64,000 nucleotides of DNA from Watersipora subatra (lineage: Eukaryota; Bryozoa; Gymnolaemata; Cheilostomatida; Watersiporidae): contig NC_088717.1 in assembly GCF_963576615.1 (NCBI RefSeq), forward strand, positions 50,383,026-50,447,025. Reading direction: 5' to 3'. Below are positions 23,401 to 36,297 of this stretch, piece after piece; positions within the stretch are counted from its first letter, which is position 1; every line of letters starts with the position of its first letter. The position numbers and the translations under genes were made by a program. The notes under the pieces were generated by a model. The model was not told where the DNA came from and searched no databases. It worked only from the letters and a program-made list of their open reading frames with translations.

Positions 23401-26400
23401 GATGTGAAACATCTGTAATCACTAACTAGAAATTCCCCTGTCATACCGCCCACGACCTGATAATGGAATAAGTGATACTGTAAAAAAGAAAGGGTAGTGC
23501 TGGTTGTTGAAAAAATAGTTTTCAGCAGGACTTGACAGAGTATAGTGTATATGAGGGTTGTTCGAGATGATATAAAATAAATTTGAGGCAGCACAACTTC
23601 AAAAAGGAAATTCTAGTAATCTAAGAGTTTGACAGGGGAACTTGTTGGCACTTATGACATAGTTGTATTTGAGCATTGTATGTAATGAAATGTTTCTCAT
23701 TACTTCCAGTACACGTGAGCTGTGATATGTTGTTGTCAAGTCTGTCTAGAAAGTTGTTACGCAGTTCTTGAAAATCAGGACAATCTAGAGATTGAAAATG
23801 AGGAATGTGATGAAGGGGGCAGCATTGGGAGGAGCAATGTTGTTTTGTGCAATATTTTCATGGTCAATGATGTCTATAAAATCATGATCATCTGGAAACA
23901 AAGGGGCTGCCAAGTTCATGTCATTTACATTGCCTACAACATCTACTAAAGAATTTTCTGAATCAGATGAGTTGTTGTTATTAATTTAAGTAGCGTGTTG
24001 TTGAACATTAGCATTTGATGTTGATGGTTGCTGTGAGGACCTTCTATTTATCTTCCTATTAAGCTGTAATAATTGAGAGACACGTGGATGGCCACTGTGT
24101 CAGCCCCGACGTGGTGTTCTGGGAAGTTGTATGTCCATGGTAGTTGTCAAGTTGTTTTGAAATTAAATTCAAAAATTCAATTATGCAAAACAAAAGGTTG
24201 TAAAATATTCACACCTAATCTACTACTATCGCAAACCTATGTTTTACAACAATAAAATGAATATTAATTAAAGCTGTAGGCCTAACCTACTGTAATGTAT
24301 GTAATTTAACAACAGTAATAGGGAAATATGTTTATTATATCTCTGAAATGCAATATTAGAAGTAAAATGGCAAGCTGCTGTGTAATATACACAGTTTGAA
24401 AGTTGGTTGCGTTGAATGTAGAATGGTTTTGATAGCGATCTAGCAGAAAGCAAGTGTGAGCATTCACACGTTTGGAAGTTTTCTGCAAACTGGAGCAAAA
24501 TAAAAAAATGTTTTCGTCATAAAGGGGCGTTGTAGTTCGGCCCTAGCTTGTACATAAGATGTAAAGAATTTTGGCAAACGTTTTAAATAATTTAATGAAA
24601 CCTTTGGTAATTGGGAAAAATTATAGGCTGATAGACTGTGTACCACAATTTCGTACTTGTAAATCGATCTACACCTCAAACGGTCTACGTTTATTACAGA
24701 AACCTTGGGACAAATAAATTTGAATAATTATTCTTATGATAATTTTATAAAATCAAATCATTATTCTTATAATTAAATATTTTTGCAATATATTAATAAC
24801 AGAAAAATATTAGAAACCTTCGGCAATTACACAATGCTATAGACTATAGACGATACAAAACACATATAGGTTTATATGTGTTTTGTATCGTTATTATACT
24901 TAAACGACTCCATTGAAAAATGGTTAAATTTGTTGATGAGATTTTGGTACAAGGGTTTGCGACAGTGTTGATGAATAATTTTCATGAGTTGAGTGCACAT
25001 GCATTTATCATAAATCTCTCAAACAATCGCTCCGCTCGTGTTTGGTCATGGGATTAGCTTTTTTATCCCTTAAAAAAGACATGTAGTCAAATAATAGTTC
25101 ATTCTGTTTGGAGTTTCTTCCTCATGATCCAGGCTTTTAACATTAACTCAGAAGATCATTTATAGGTGGGCTACAACTTCCCTCTACCACTCCATCAAAC
25201 ATTTGGTTATATAAAATCTGTACAGAAGTAGAGGTATTACACTTATTTGTAGGTTCAGATGAGAGTAATTCGAGCGATGTGTCAAACAAAAAGTTGCTGG
25301 AATGGCTGCGATCACTCATCGGGTTCTGGTCGTGCATTTCTGCTATTTCACTATGTGTAATTTCGGTTGACAAAACCTTTGCACCAATATTAGAAGAATT
25401 ACTCGCTGGTTTCATTTCTGAAAAGGAAAAATTGGATGACTGTATGGATGCAGCAGAACAAGTCATCAAAAAGGGGCATCATAAGGTGCGACCAGCAAAT
25501 TTATTGGACTTTCTGAAGATTTTTACTCAAGAAAAACTCGAGGAATGGGATGGTGAGAAGTGCCTGAAACTTGTAAAGGGAACTTCTAGCACTGAAAAGA
25601 AAATGTTGCTGAATTCACTAAAGAATGTTTTTGCATCACCGGACCAAAGAATAACAAAAAATCTCAAAAGAAAATTTCAGAAGCTGCAGAAGAAGAGCCT
25701 GAAAGTAGACTCCAATTTGCAACAGAGAGCAATCGAAATCTTGCCGAATTGTAGTGAAGTATTTTTGACAAAAATTGAAACTGAACTTGACAGCAGGTAT
25801 CCTGATGCAGACAAATGGAGAGATGAGTTAATAGATTTTTTTGGTAGACAGCTCCTCAATCCAACCGACATAGAAAATTTTTTAGCCGATAAAACTGTCA
25901 GTTATCTGACAGTTTTGTTTGATGCTTTATACAAAGTCACAAACTTAAAAACTGCTCATCAATACATGGAAAAGAAAGAGATTATAAAATGTTTCAGGAG
26001 GTCGCATGAAACAAGGCAGCAACTTAAACGGTTTTTGGAAAAAAAAACCAAAAAAATGTATAAAGGTTTATCAGACTGTCAACATTTACTTGTGAAGATG
26101 ACCGATCAAGGTGAACTAAATGTCATTGTAAAAGCTATTACAAGTGATAATATAACTGAAGAGCTACTAAGAAAAGTTGCTGATGTTTCAAAAATGGGTG
26201 AGAAGCGTAAGGATGAAAAAGAGTTTATGGAGAAATGGACAATGTACAACAACGCTCATGAGGAATCGAAAAAGAATGCCATTCACATTTTGTCATCGTG
26301 TGATGTGAAGTTATACAAATCTTTGATCAAGAAACTGGATGGCGCAATCACTCTCCGTGGCAGGTCACTAAATACATTTCGAAATTTTTTTGCAAAACAA

Positions 26401-27508
26401 GATGTAATTACTCGAGACAGCGTTCAAACACTTCTAAGTGAAGCAGATGAAAAGAATGAGTTTTATGAAGTGCTTAATGGAATTCCTCGCCAATTGCTTA
26501 CCGAAGATTTGACTGCAGCACAACCGTTTCTAAATACTATGCAAGACCTTAGGATGGTAGACTTGGACTTGAGTAAAATCTTACTGAGCGCTAAAAATAG
26601 TTGTCCTGACAAGTTCATTGAAGAGCTGAAAAAACATGTAATTTGTAAAGCCATTTCTGATGCATCTCTGACTACGGGTGATCTCATACAGGCTATAGAA
26701 AACCAAGATGCTAAAACAGTTGAGCGGATTGATCTGGGTGACATGCAGCAGCTAGTATTCACTCGCAATAGAGTCGTCCACTCACTTGTTCAATTTACTA
26801 GCGATGAACAGAGAAAAAGTTTTACCAAAAAAATAAAGAGAATTGCAAGGCAAACTGATCAAGAAAAGGTAAATAGATACTCGTTTTAAGGGGAATTTTA
26901 AATAAGGCCAAACTCTGAAATCTTCAAACTATTACTTTAACAGTTGCGTGTTACGTACTTGGGCTTTTCAGATTGGGTTCATAACTTGAGTTTGTACAAA
27001 CCTACACATCTTGTATTCTGATCTGTAATTAATACGGGCTTTAGTGACATGTTTGTGTATACCATAGGAATTGGAGGACATACTGTTTGTTGCTGATTCT
27101 AAGGAGGGTGCATCAAGTACTGCATTGGGTATGTTTCTTCAATGTATAAATGACTGGTGATTTACAGCTTTTAGTAAATTTTTTGTCACGCACATAAATT
27201 AATATTCAATGAAGTAACTGTAGTATTACTGCATTCTTGCAACACAGAGCCTACTAAAAATGTTCCATACTCTTTTCCATGACTTACTTGTTGCAAAATA
27301 TTCTATTACTTTGTTTTACTAAAAATTTTATTCTTGTCTAAAGGTATTTTATATAGGAGGGTAAGAGTTGGTAAGAGTTGCGAATACTTATGTAGACTGC
27401 TTGGAGCAGGTGCTTTGCCACAGCATTGAATGTTTTTAACCTTTTATTGTAGCTGAAATCTCATGTTGTGGTGCCATATTATATATTTGGTGGGTTCTGA
27501 GGAAGTAG
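20476..27508 (+). CDS. Gene A: multi-exon gene with Ser/Asp repeats and a large helical domain, function unknown
   Basis: Exons joined by consistent splice phases: 20476-20586, 20969-21106, 22445-23362, 25253-26868, 27068-27128 and a possible last exon 27453-27508. The first three junctions are all phase 1; 26868/27068 is phase 0 and 27128/27453 phase 1, and every join keeps the frame open. The product is at least about 950 residues: an acidic Ser/Glu/Asp-rich N-part (ESESD), a 12-aa tandem-repeat region, then about 540 residues with no obvious membrane segment and predicted all-helical. There is an in-frame ATG at 20503, but entry in phase 1 at 20476 suggests an upstream exon not found. The putative last exon would end GAILYIWWVLRK and is weak. 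No catalytic motif is recognised. A broken duplicate lies at 11085-11921. Confidence 0.7.
21107..22444 (+). other. Gene A intron with a SINE-like tract and (CAGA)n microsatellite
   Basis: Near 21800-21900, GGCACTGATGGTAGTGCTTG and CCTGGTTTAACTTCTG resemble A- and B-box parts of a tRNA-derived SINE. A CAGA/CTGA microsatellite follows at 21905-21948. Confidence 0.5.
22445..23362 (+). CDS. Gene A exon 3: 36-bp / 12-aa tandem repeat exon
   Basis: About 24 tandem copies of a 36-bp unit encode variants of ASTGDSDAVARQ. Ser/Thr/Asp positions are conserved, while the Ala-Val-Ala/Arg-Gln part alternates ARQ and AKQ. Acceptor TTTTAG at 22444 and donor at 23363; both ends are phase 1, so the exon is symmetric and copy number can change without shifting the frame. 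Acidic low-complexity repeats like this are likely an extended linker, rich in casein-kinase-2-like S-D contexts. The minus strand is also open across the repeat but that is a shadow. Confidence 0.8.
23363..25252 (+). other. Gene A intron with weak transposon-like debris
   Basis: It contains inverted GACAGGGGAA / TTCCCCTGTC (about 23432 and 23630), a minus-strand acidic coding-like stretch (about 24050-23790, FPDDHDFIDIIDHE) with stops, and a long hairpin at 24850-24891. No exon was accepted here. Confidence 0.4.
24850..24891. repeat. Perfect inverted repeat, 19-bp arms, 4-nt loop
   Basis: ACGATACAAAACACATATA (24850-24868), loop GGTT, then its exact complement (24873-24891). It lies in the gene A intron and would form a strong hairpin in RNA or a cruciform in DNA. 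Confidence 0.95.
25253..26868 (+). CDS. Gene A exon 4: large helical domain with internal duplication
   Basis: This is one 539-codon exon (acceptor TTTGTAG at 25252, donor AAAG|GTAAAT). Lys/Glu/Leu-rich, it reads as many amphipathic helices. Two segments about 180 residues apart resemble each other: AIEILPNC (about 25729) with FFGRQLL (about 25838), and AIHILSSC (about 26278) with FFAKQDV (about 26385), both with the same spacing and similar flanking helices. This suggests an ancestral duplication. I do not recognise a Pfam family; a death-fold or repeat solenoid cannot be excluded. Reading past the donor gives only six more codons before TAA (26887-26889), so an unspliced form would also end cleanly. 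Confidence 0.78.
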
Positions 27509-27558
27509 AGAGTGAAGTAGTAGAGAGTGAAGTAATTTGTTAATTGGAAATCTCTCAA

Positions 27559-27641
27559 ATGTCTAAGCAGGATTACCATATAGAAAATACATATATTTGT
27601 AGGTTGGTTAAAGAAAATGACAGAAATAAAGAAGAGATTAG
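27559..27641 (+). pseudogene. Paralogue of gene B exon 2
   Basis: ATGTCTAAGCAGG opens a frame ending RLVKENDRNKEEI and a phase-2 donor AG|GTAAGA. It aligns with gene B exon 2 (RLVEENERNKEEI, 50026-50120), and the upstream ~300 bp also match 49650-50025. No exon 3 copy lies downstream before the next repeats, so the copy is probably broken. It sits just after gene A, and splicing from gene A cannot be excluded, but the phases do not fit. Confidence 0.65.
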
Positions 27642-27737
27642 GTAAGATTTCTTCTTGCCAGCTCACTTATTTTTGCATATCATTTCAGCAACTAATTTAA
27701 CTTGATTGTACCCATACTACCTATATTTTTTGTTGTG

Positions 27738-27743
27738 TATATG

Positions 27744-27788
<45 letters not shown>
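27738..27788. repeat. (TA)n microsatellite
   Basis: About 50 bp of TA, preceded by GTGTATATGTATATATA. Confidence 0.9.
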
Positions 27789-27789
<1 letters not shown>

Positions 27790-27944
27790 CTAAACGTCTA
27801 TTTTAGTAAACTTTAAACTTTTAACATTAATTTTCTCGTTGCAAAATGTTTTTATCATAACGGATACCGGATATAACGTATAACGGATATGGATAACTCG
27901 CCATGGCAAGTTCAGATATGTATATTTTCTAATAACGTATATAA

Positions 27945-28340
27945 TCAGTACACAAATTGCCAAATTTTAAGTTTGAGATAAATTATTGTCGATATCGTTG
28001 AGCGGAATAAATTAGCCCTAACAAAAAAAATGAAGAAGCATCGTGTCGCATAAACTTAAGTCCCAAAATATTTCTTAACAGAGGGATTGTAACGTGTGGG
28101 CACAAGGCTAAAATAATTAGCATGCGCATGGGTATGGGGTATATGAGAACGTGTTTGATTAATATGCCGTTCCAGCTCAGTGGTAGAGCGTCTGAATAAG
28201 TAAATTTTTGATGCATTTGTTGTGAGTTTAGATCTATCAAAACGCAGAATTTTGATATTAAGATTTTAATAGCTATAGCTGGACTTACCGAATACATACG
28301 ACAGAATACAAACTTTGAGAAATATATATATATAGACTAG
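27945..28340 (+). repeat. SINE-like repeat R4 (copy 1) with tRNA-like core
   Basis: It aligns with 39172-39590 (AATCAGTACACAAAT, TTTTAAGTTTGAGATAA, AAGGCTAAAATAATTAG). The tRNA-like part has CAGCTCAGTGGTAGAGCG (about 28173-28190) and GAGTTTAGATC (about 28224). The tail is AAACTTTGAGAAATATATA. Minus-strand relatives of the tRNA-like/tail part are at 41430-41530 and 43060-43201. Confidence 0.75.
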
Positions 28341-28344
28341 CTGT

Positions 28345-28800
28345 GCTACCCGGCGTTGCCCGAGTAATAGAAAAGTCTTTGGACAGAAAATTTATTTGTA
28401 TTTAACATATAACAAAGTTTGCCATTCCAACTTTCAAACTACATATCATGAGAAAAGTGTTTTACGTAATTGAAATAAATTAACAGAGAAAATAAAATAA
28501 TTGCTAAGGTTTTGAAACTTTAGCAAACAACTGTAACGTTCAAACTTCATATCATGAAAAAAATGTTTGGTGCAGGTCAAATAAATTACAAAAGATAAAG
28601 CAAATATGGAAGGGTTCAGATATAAATGTGAAATAATTAGCAAGTAATAGCTAAATAGGTCGGTTTTGCTACAATTACAATAAAGGTTGATTCGGTAATG
28701 ATAAAATTATTATGAACTGAAAAAAACAAAATAAAATTCTTGAATATGTTGAATTAATAATAACAATTCTTGCATAGAAGTGTGTGGTTAATCCTTTCTC
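28345..28800 (+). repeat. Dispersed repeat R5 (left part of copy 1)
   Basis: It starts with CTACCCGGCGTTGCCCGAGT and contains GTCTTTGGACAGAAAATT, ACATATCATGA and TTGAATTAATAATA. Other copies: 34780-35290, 35750-38420 (split by the fold-back element), and minus-strand copies at 42560-42950 and 43490-43560. The class is unknown. The GC-rich head in an AT-rich body is distinctive. Confidence 0.75.
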
Positions 28801-29516
28801 TACCATTCATAAACCAATTTAGCTATTGGCCTACTGCCAGCCATTTTACCGAAAATTGCCGATTTTGCTTCATGATATGTAGGCAGTTTTTCAACTTTAA
28901 ACTGTATCTAGAACACTTTTGTTAAATATTTTATTTTGCTAACATATTAACAAATAGTTCTATGCCAAAAATTAAATGGAGCTATACTTTGTGCATTGCT
29001 AAAGCTATGTGAAGCTACAATTGCTACGAAGCTAGAACGATATTCTACAATGTTCCTTACTCTTACAAAACTATTACTTTCATCACCATCAAAACTGCTA
29101 CTTTAATTATCTGCGTAGCCACAAAAATCTGAATATGAATTGGCTATAATATCATCAACATAAGTACATGTAGTTGTCTGTTTTCTAACTTGGGAGGCAC
29201 TTACAAAACTTACATAAAAATGCTCGCTTTCAAGTTGGAAATTGCCAAAGAAAATATAAAACTGCTTCGTTATTTTAGGCTAATTTTATAGGGAAATCTT
29301 TAGATAATACTGTCAATACTATAAAAGTCCTAAACAACGTTGGTTATGTTTTCAACGAATAATAAAATTAAGTTACTACGCAACTGCTGGAAAAGTCGTA
29401 AAAATGCATCTACGGCAATCGACCATAGGAAACGCATGAATTCGTCTACAGCAGAAGAAGGGTTAAAAAAGGTTACTGTTCCACCAGAAAGTATCCATCG
29501 AAACTCTGAATACAAC

Positions 29517-32500
29517 GATACTATTATCTCTCGATACTATTATCTCTCGATACTATTATCTCTCGATACTATTATCTCTCGGTACTATTATCTCTCGATA
29601 CTATTATCTCTCGATACTATTATCTCTCGATACTATTATCTCTCGATACTATTATCTCTCGATACTATTATCTCTCGATACTATTATCTCTCGATACTAT
29701 TATCTCTCGATACTATTATCTCTCGGTACTATTATCTCTCGATACTTGTATCTCTCGATACTATTATCTCTCGATACTATTATCTCTCGATACTTTTATC
29801 TCTCGATACTATTATCTCTCGATACTATTATCTCTCGATACTATTATCTCTCGATACTATTATCTCTCGATACTATTATCTCTCGATACTATTATCTCTC
29901 GGTACTATTATCTCTCGATACTTTTATCTCTCGATACTATTATCTCTCGATACTATTATCTCTCGATACTTTTATCTCTCGATACTATTATCTCTCGATA
30001 CTATTATCTCTCGATACTATTATCTCTCGATACTATTATCTCTCGATACTATTATCTCTCGATACTATTATCTCTCGATACTATTATCTCTCGATACTAT
30101 TATCTCTCGATACTATTATCTCTCGATACTATTATCTCTCGATACTATTATCTCTCGATACTATTATCTCTCGATACTATTATCTCTCGATACTATTATC
30201 TCTCGGTACTATTATCTCTCGATACTTTTATCTCTCGATACTTTTATCTCTCGATACTATTATCTCTCGATACTATTATCTCTCGATACTATTATCTCTC
30301 GATACTATTATCTCTCGATACTATTATCTCTCGATAATATTATCTCTCGATACTATTATCTCTCGATACTATTATCTCTCGATACTATTATCTCTCGATA
30401 CTATTATCTCTCGATAATATTATCTCTCGATACTATTATCTCTCGATACTTTTATCTCTCGATACTATTATCTCTCGATACTTTTATCTCTCGATACTAT
30501 TATCTCTCGATACTTTTATCTCTCGGTACTATTATCTCTCGATACTTGTATCTCTCGATACTATTATCTCTCGATACTATTATCTCTCGATACTTTTATC
30601 TCTCGATACTATTATCTCTCGATACTATTATCTCTCGATACTATTATCTCTCGATACTATTATCTCTCGATACTATTATCTCTCGATACTATTATCTCTC
30701 GATACTATTATCTCTCGATACTATTATCTCTCGATACTTTTATCTCTCGATACTATTATCTCTCGGTAATATTATCTCTCGATACTATTATCTCTCGGTA
30801 CTATTATCTCTCGATACTATTATCTCTCGATACTATTATCTCTCGATACTATTATCTCTCGATACTATTATCTCTCGATACTATTATCTCTCGGTACTAT
30901 TATCTCTCGATACTTTTATCTCTCGATACTATTATCTCTCGATACTATTATCTCTCGATACTTTTATCTCTCGATACTATTATCTCTCGATACTATTATC
31001 TCTCGATACTATTATCTCTCGATACTATTATCTCTCGATACTATTATCTCTCGATACTATTATCTCTCGATACTATTATCTCTCGATACTATTATCTCTC
31101 GGTACTATTATCTCTCGATACTATTATCTCTCGATACTATTATCTCTCGATACTATTATCTCTCGATACTATTATCTCTCGATACTATTATCTCTCGATA
31201 CTATTATCTCTCGATACTATTATCTCTCGATACTATTATCTCTCGATACTATTATCTCTCGATACTATTATCTCTCGATACTATTATCTCTCGATACTAT
31301 TATCTCTCGATACTATTATCTCTCGATACTTTTATCTCTCGATACTATTATCTCTCGATACTATTATCTCTCGATACTATTATCTCTCGATACTATTATC
31401 TCTCGATACTATTATCTCTCGATACTATTATCTCTCGATACTATTATCTCTCGATACTATTATCTCTCGATACTTTTATCTCTCGATACTATTACCTCTC
31501 GATACTATTATCTCTCGATACTATTATCTCTCGATACTATTATCTCTCGATACTATTATCTCTCGATACTATTATCTCTCGATACTATTATCTCTCGATA
31601 CTATTATCTCTCGATACTATTATCTCTCGATACTATTATCTCTCGATACTTTTATCTCTCGATACTATTATCTCTCGATGCTATTATCTCTCGATACTAT
31701 TATCTCTCGATACTATTATCTCTCGATACTATTATCTCTCGATACTATTATCTCTCGATACTATTATCTCTCGATACTATTATCTCTCGATACTATTATC
31801 TCTCGGTACTATTATCTCTCGATACTATTATCTCTCGATACTATTATCTCTCGATACTATTATCTCTCGGTACTATTATCTCTCGATACTATTATCTCTC
31901 GATACTATTATCTCTCGATACTATTATCTCTCGATACTATTATCTCTCGGTACTATTATCTCTCGATAATATTATCTCTCGATACTGTTATCTCTCGATA
32001 CTATTATCTCTCGATACTATTATCTCTCGATACTTTTATCTCTCGATACTATTATCTCTCGATACTATTATCTCTCGATACTATTATCTCTCGATACTAT
32101 TATCTCTCGATACTATTATCTCTCGATACTATTATCTCTCGATACTATTATCTCTCGATACTATTATCTCTCGATACTTTTATCTCTCGATACTATTACC
32201 TCTCGATACTATTATCTCTCGATACTATTATCTCTCGATACTATTATCTCTCGATACTATTATCTCTCGATACTATTATCTCTCGATACTATTATCTCTC
32301 GATACTATTATCTCTCGATACTATTATCTCTCGATACTATTATCTCTCGATACTATTATCTCTCGGTACTATTATCTCTCGATACTATTATCTCTCGATA
32401 CTATTATCTCTCGATACTATTATCTCTCGATACTATTATCTCTCGATACTATTATCTCTCGATACTTTTATCTCTCGATACTATTATCTCTCGATACTAT

Positions 32501-34528
32501 TATCTCTCGATACTATTATCTCTCGATACTTTTATCTCTCGATACTATTACCTCTCGATACTATTATCTCTCGATACTATTATCTCTCGATACTATTATC
32601 TCTCGATACTATTATCTCTCGATAATATTATCTCTCGATACTGTTATCTCTCGATACTATTATCTCTCGATACTATTATCTCTCGATACTTTTATCTCTC
32701 GATACTATTATCTCTCGATACTATTATCTCTCGATACTATTATCTCTCGATACTATTATCTCTCGATACTATTATCTCTCGATACTATTATCTCTCGATA
32801 CTATTATCTCTCGATACTTTTATCTCTCGATACTATTACCTCTCGATACTATTATCTCTCGATACTATTATCTCTCGATACTATTATCTCTCGATACTAT
32901 TATCTCTCGATACTATTATCTCTCGATACTATTATCTCTCGATACTATTATCTCTCGATACTTTTATCTCTCGATACTATTACCTCTCGATACTATTATC
33001 TCTCGATACTATTATCTCTCGATACTATTATCTCTCGATATTATTATCTCTCGATACTATTATCTCTCGATACTATTATCTCTCGATACTATTATCTCTC
33101 GATACTATTATCTCTCGATACTATATCTCTCGATACTATTATCTTTCGATACTATTATCTCTCGATACTATTATCTCTCGATACTATTATCTCTCGATAC
33201 TTTTATCTCTCGATACTATTATCTCTCGATACTATTATCTCTCGATACTTTTATCTCTCGATACTATTATCTCTCGATACTATTATCTCTCGATACTATT
33301 ATCTCTCGATACTATTATCTCTCGATACTATTATCTCTCGATACTATTATCTCTCGATACTATTATCTCTCGATACTATTATCTCTCGATACTATTATCT
33401 CTCGATACTATTATCTCTCGATACTATTATCTCTCGATACTATTATCTCTCGATACTATTATCTCTCGGTACTATTATCTCTCGATACTTTTATCTCTCG
33501 ATACTATTATCTCTCGATACTATTATCTCTCGATACTTTTATCTCTCGATACTATTATCTCTCGATACTTTTATCTCTCGATACTATTATCTCTCGATAC
33601 TATTATCTCTCGATACTATTATCTCTCGATACTATTATCTCTCGATACTATTATCTCTCGATACTATTATCTCTCGGTACTATTATCTCTCGATACTATT
33701 ATCTCTCGATACTATTATCTCTCGATACTATTATCTCTCGATACTATTATCTCTCGATACTATTATCTCTCGATACTTTTATCTCTCGATACTATTATCT
33801 CTCGATACTATTATCTCTCGATACTATTATCTCTCGATACTTTTATCTCTCGATACTATTATCTCTCGATGCTATTATCTCTCGATACTATTATCTCTCG
33901 ATACTATTATCTCTCGATACTATTATCTCTCGATACTATTATCTCTCGATACTATTATCTCTCGATACTATTATCTCTCGATACTATTATCTCTCGGTAC
34001 TATTATCTCTCGATACTATTATCTCTCGATACTATTATCTCTCGATACTTTTATCTCTCGATACTATTATCTCTCGATACTATTATCTCTCGATACTATT
34101 ATCTCTCGATACTTTTATCTCTCGATACTATTATCTCTCGATGCTATTATCTCTCGATACTATTATCTCTCGATACTATTATCTCTCGATACTATTATCT
34201 CTCGATACTATTATCTCTCGATACTATTATCTCTCGGTACTATTATCTCTCGATACTATTATCTCTCGATACTATTATCTCTCGATACTATTATCTCTCG
34301 ATACTATTATCTCTCGATACTATTATCTCTCGATACTATTATCTCTCGATACTATTATCTCTCGATACTATTATCTCTCGATACTATTATCTCTCGATAC
34401 TATTATCTCTCGATACTATTATCTCTCGATACTATTATCTCTCGGTACTATTATCTCTCGATAATATTATCTCTCGATACTGTTATCTCTCGATACTATT
34501 ATCTCTCGATACTATTATCTCTCGATAC
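29517..34528. repeat. 5-kb satellite, 16-bp unit CTATTATCTCTCGATA, ~313 copies
   Basis: Almost perfect head-to-tail 16-mers. Variants are single-base (CTTTTATC, CGGTACT, GATAATA, CTGTTATC, TTACCTC) and many recur in blocks, implying duplication of multi-unit segments. One unit near 33118 lacks a base. The unit has no stop in any plus-strand frame and 16 is not a multiple of 3, so three units give a 16-aa periodic frame; the resulting 1737-codon ORF is an artefact of the repeat. It sits inside repeat R5, next to a stretch (CTGTTCCACCAGAA, ACGATACT) that appears without the satellite at 35230-35280. Confidence 0.97.
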
Positions 34529-34779
34529 TGGTACAAATGTAAAAATGATATAGCGTACTTTGTCTGACCGAAAGGTTTTCAAACAACTGTAAACTTAAAA
34601 TTGCATATGTTCAAAGAAGAGTTTTGTTGAAATAAATTAGAAAGAAAAATAAAAATGTAAAGGTGTTTAAATGTAAATGTGAAACCATTAGCGAGTAATG
34701 GCTAAATATAGTCTATTTCGCTACGATTACAATCAAAAGTTATTTGGTATACAATTATTTGATTTCAGTTTGTTTCAGC

Positions 34780-35300
34780 GTTGCCATGCAAAAATTGTAA
34801 TAAAAAAGTCTTTGGACAGAAAATTGATTTGTATTTAATATACATGTATAACAACATTTGCCATTCTAACTTTCAAACTACATATCATGAAAGAAGTGTT
34901 TTATGTAGTTGAAATAACTTAAGAGAGAAAATAAAAACAAATGTAACGGCTTTTAAACTTTGTCAAGCAATATCAACTTTCAAACTCAAAACCATGAGGA
35001 AAATGTTTTGTGCAGGTCAAATAAATAAAACAATTATAAAATGGATTAGATGTAAATAAGAAATAATTAGCAAGTAGTAGCTAAATTAAGTCGATTTCGC
35101 TTCAATTACAATAAAAGATCATTTGGTAATGATACAATTAATACAAACTGAGAAAACAAAATAAAATTCCTGAATATGTTGAATTAATAATACCAATTCT
35201 TGCATAGAAGTTCGTGGGTATAAAAAGATTGCTGTTCCACCAGAAGCTATCTATCAAAACTTGGAATATGACGATACTAAAAATATGACAGAATATGGTA
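34780..35300 (+). repeat. Dispersed repeat R5 (copy 2, no satellite)
   Basis: It matches 28365-28800 and then 29480-29520, joined without the ~650 bp and the satellite of copy 1. It is effectively the version without expansion (GAATATGACGATACTAAAAA). An AT-rich stretch with no gene follows to 35750. Confidence 0.75.
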
Positions 35301-36297
35301 GTATTCTATTATATTTTATTAGAACAATGTCTGCCAAAATGGTTGAATAAAAAATTAATATTAATAATAAATACTGGAAACTAACCAAGTAATAATAACA
35401 GTGATAGGGAAATGAATAATGTTTAAACTTCAAACATGATACTCAAATTATGTTTAAAAGAATGCAAGTTGAAATAATAACGACGCTGAAACAAACTTTA
35501 AAAACGCATATTATAAACTTCAAAAGTTATAAGAAGTTTTTAAATGTAATAAGAGAATGTAAATTTATATATCTATATATATTTTTTTCCAAGTATGTAA
35601 ATGTATGTAAATATAAGAGAGTGAGGAATAATTGATACTTGTAATTTTACACTATATATCTTACAGTAATCTTACAAATGTTTGTTGTAAAATGTTAAAT
35701 TAATTAAGACATACTCATTGGTTGGGTTTAGAAGGAAAGATGTGTAAGCTGATACAACCCGGCGCTGCCCGAGTAATAAAAAGTCTGCGGACAGAAAATT
35801 GATTTGTATTTAACCATAGATATATAAACCTAGATTGGCCAATAATAGCTATTCCCATTGGTTGCCTTGTCAGACTTGAATAGCATGACGTTACATCATT
35901 GTATTGTACCTAATGCTTGGCTGCACTGTTGTTTACAATGGAGCTAATAAGGAGAAGGTGACAAAATCACATTTATTTTCACATAAAAACCTTCTTGGAT
36001 ACATAATTCAGTAAGCCAAAGCGATTCTGTGATAATATCTGATAACCACCATAGATTAAAACTATAAAAGTTATGAGATGTTGCACACAAATCATGAGCC
36101 ATCAGGGCTTTATTTGCCACCCCTCTTCTGTCCCCCCTTCTCTCTTTTTGCCTTCCCTCTTCTCCCAAGAAGAAGTGGGAAGGGGAAAAGAGAGAAGAGG
36201 GAAAGGAGAGGGAGGGGCAAATAGCCCACCCACCCGAAGAGCCAGACCCTGGCTAGGTAAATAGACTAATATCATGCTGAACTAAAAATGACTAAAT

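Noticed and set aside
29340-34553. 1737-codon ORF of a repetitive LSLDTIISRYYY-type protein
   Set aside because: The frame stays open only because the 16-bp satellite unit has no stop in any forward frame; shorter ORFs in other frames across the same array show the same effect.
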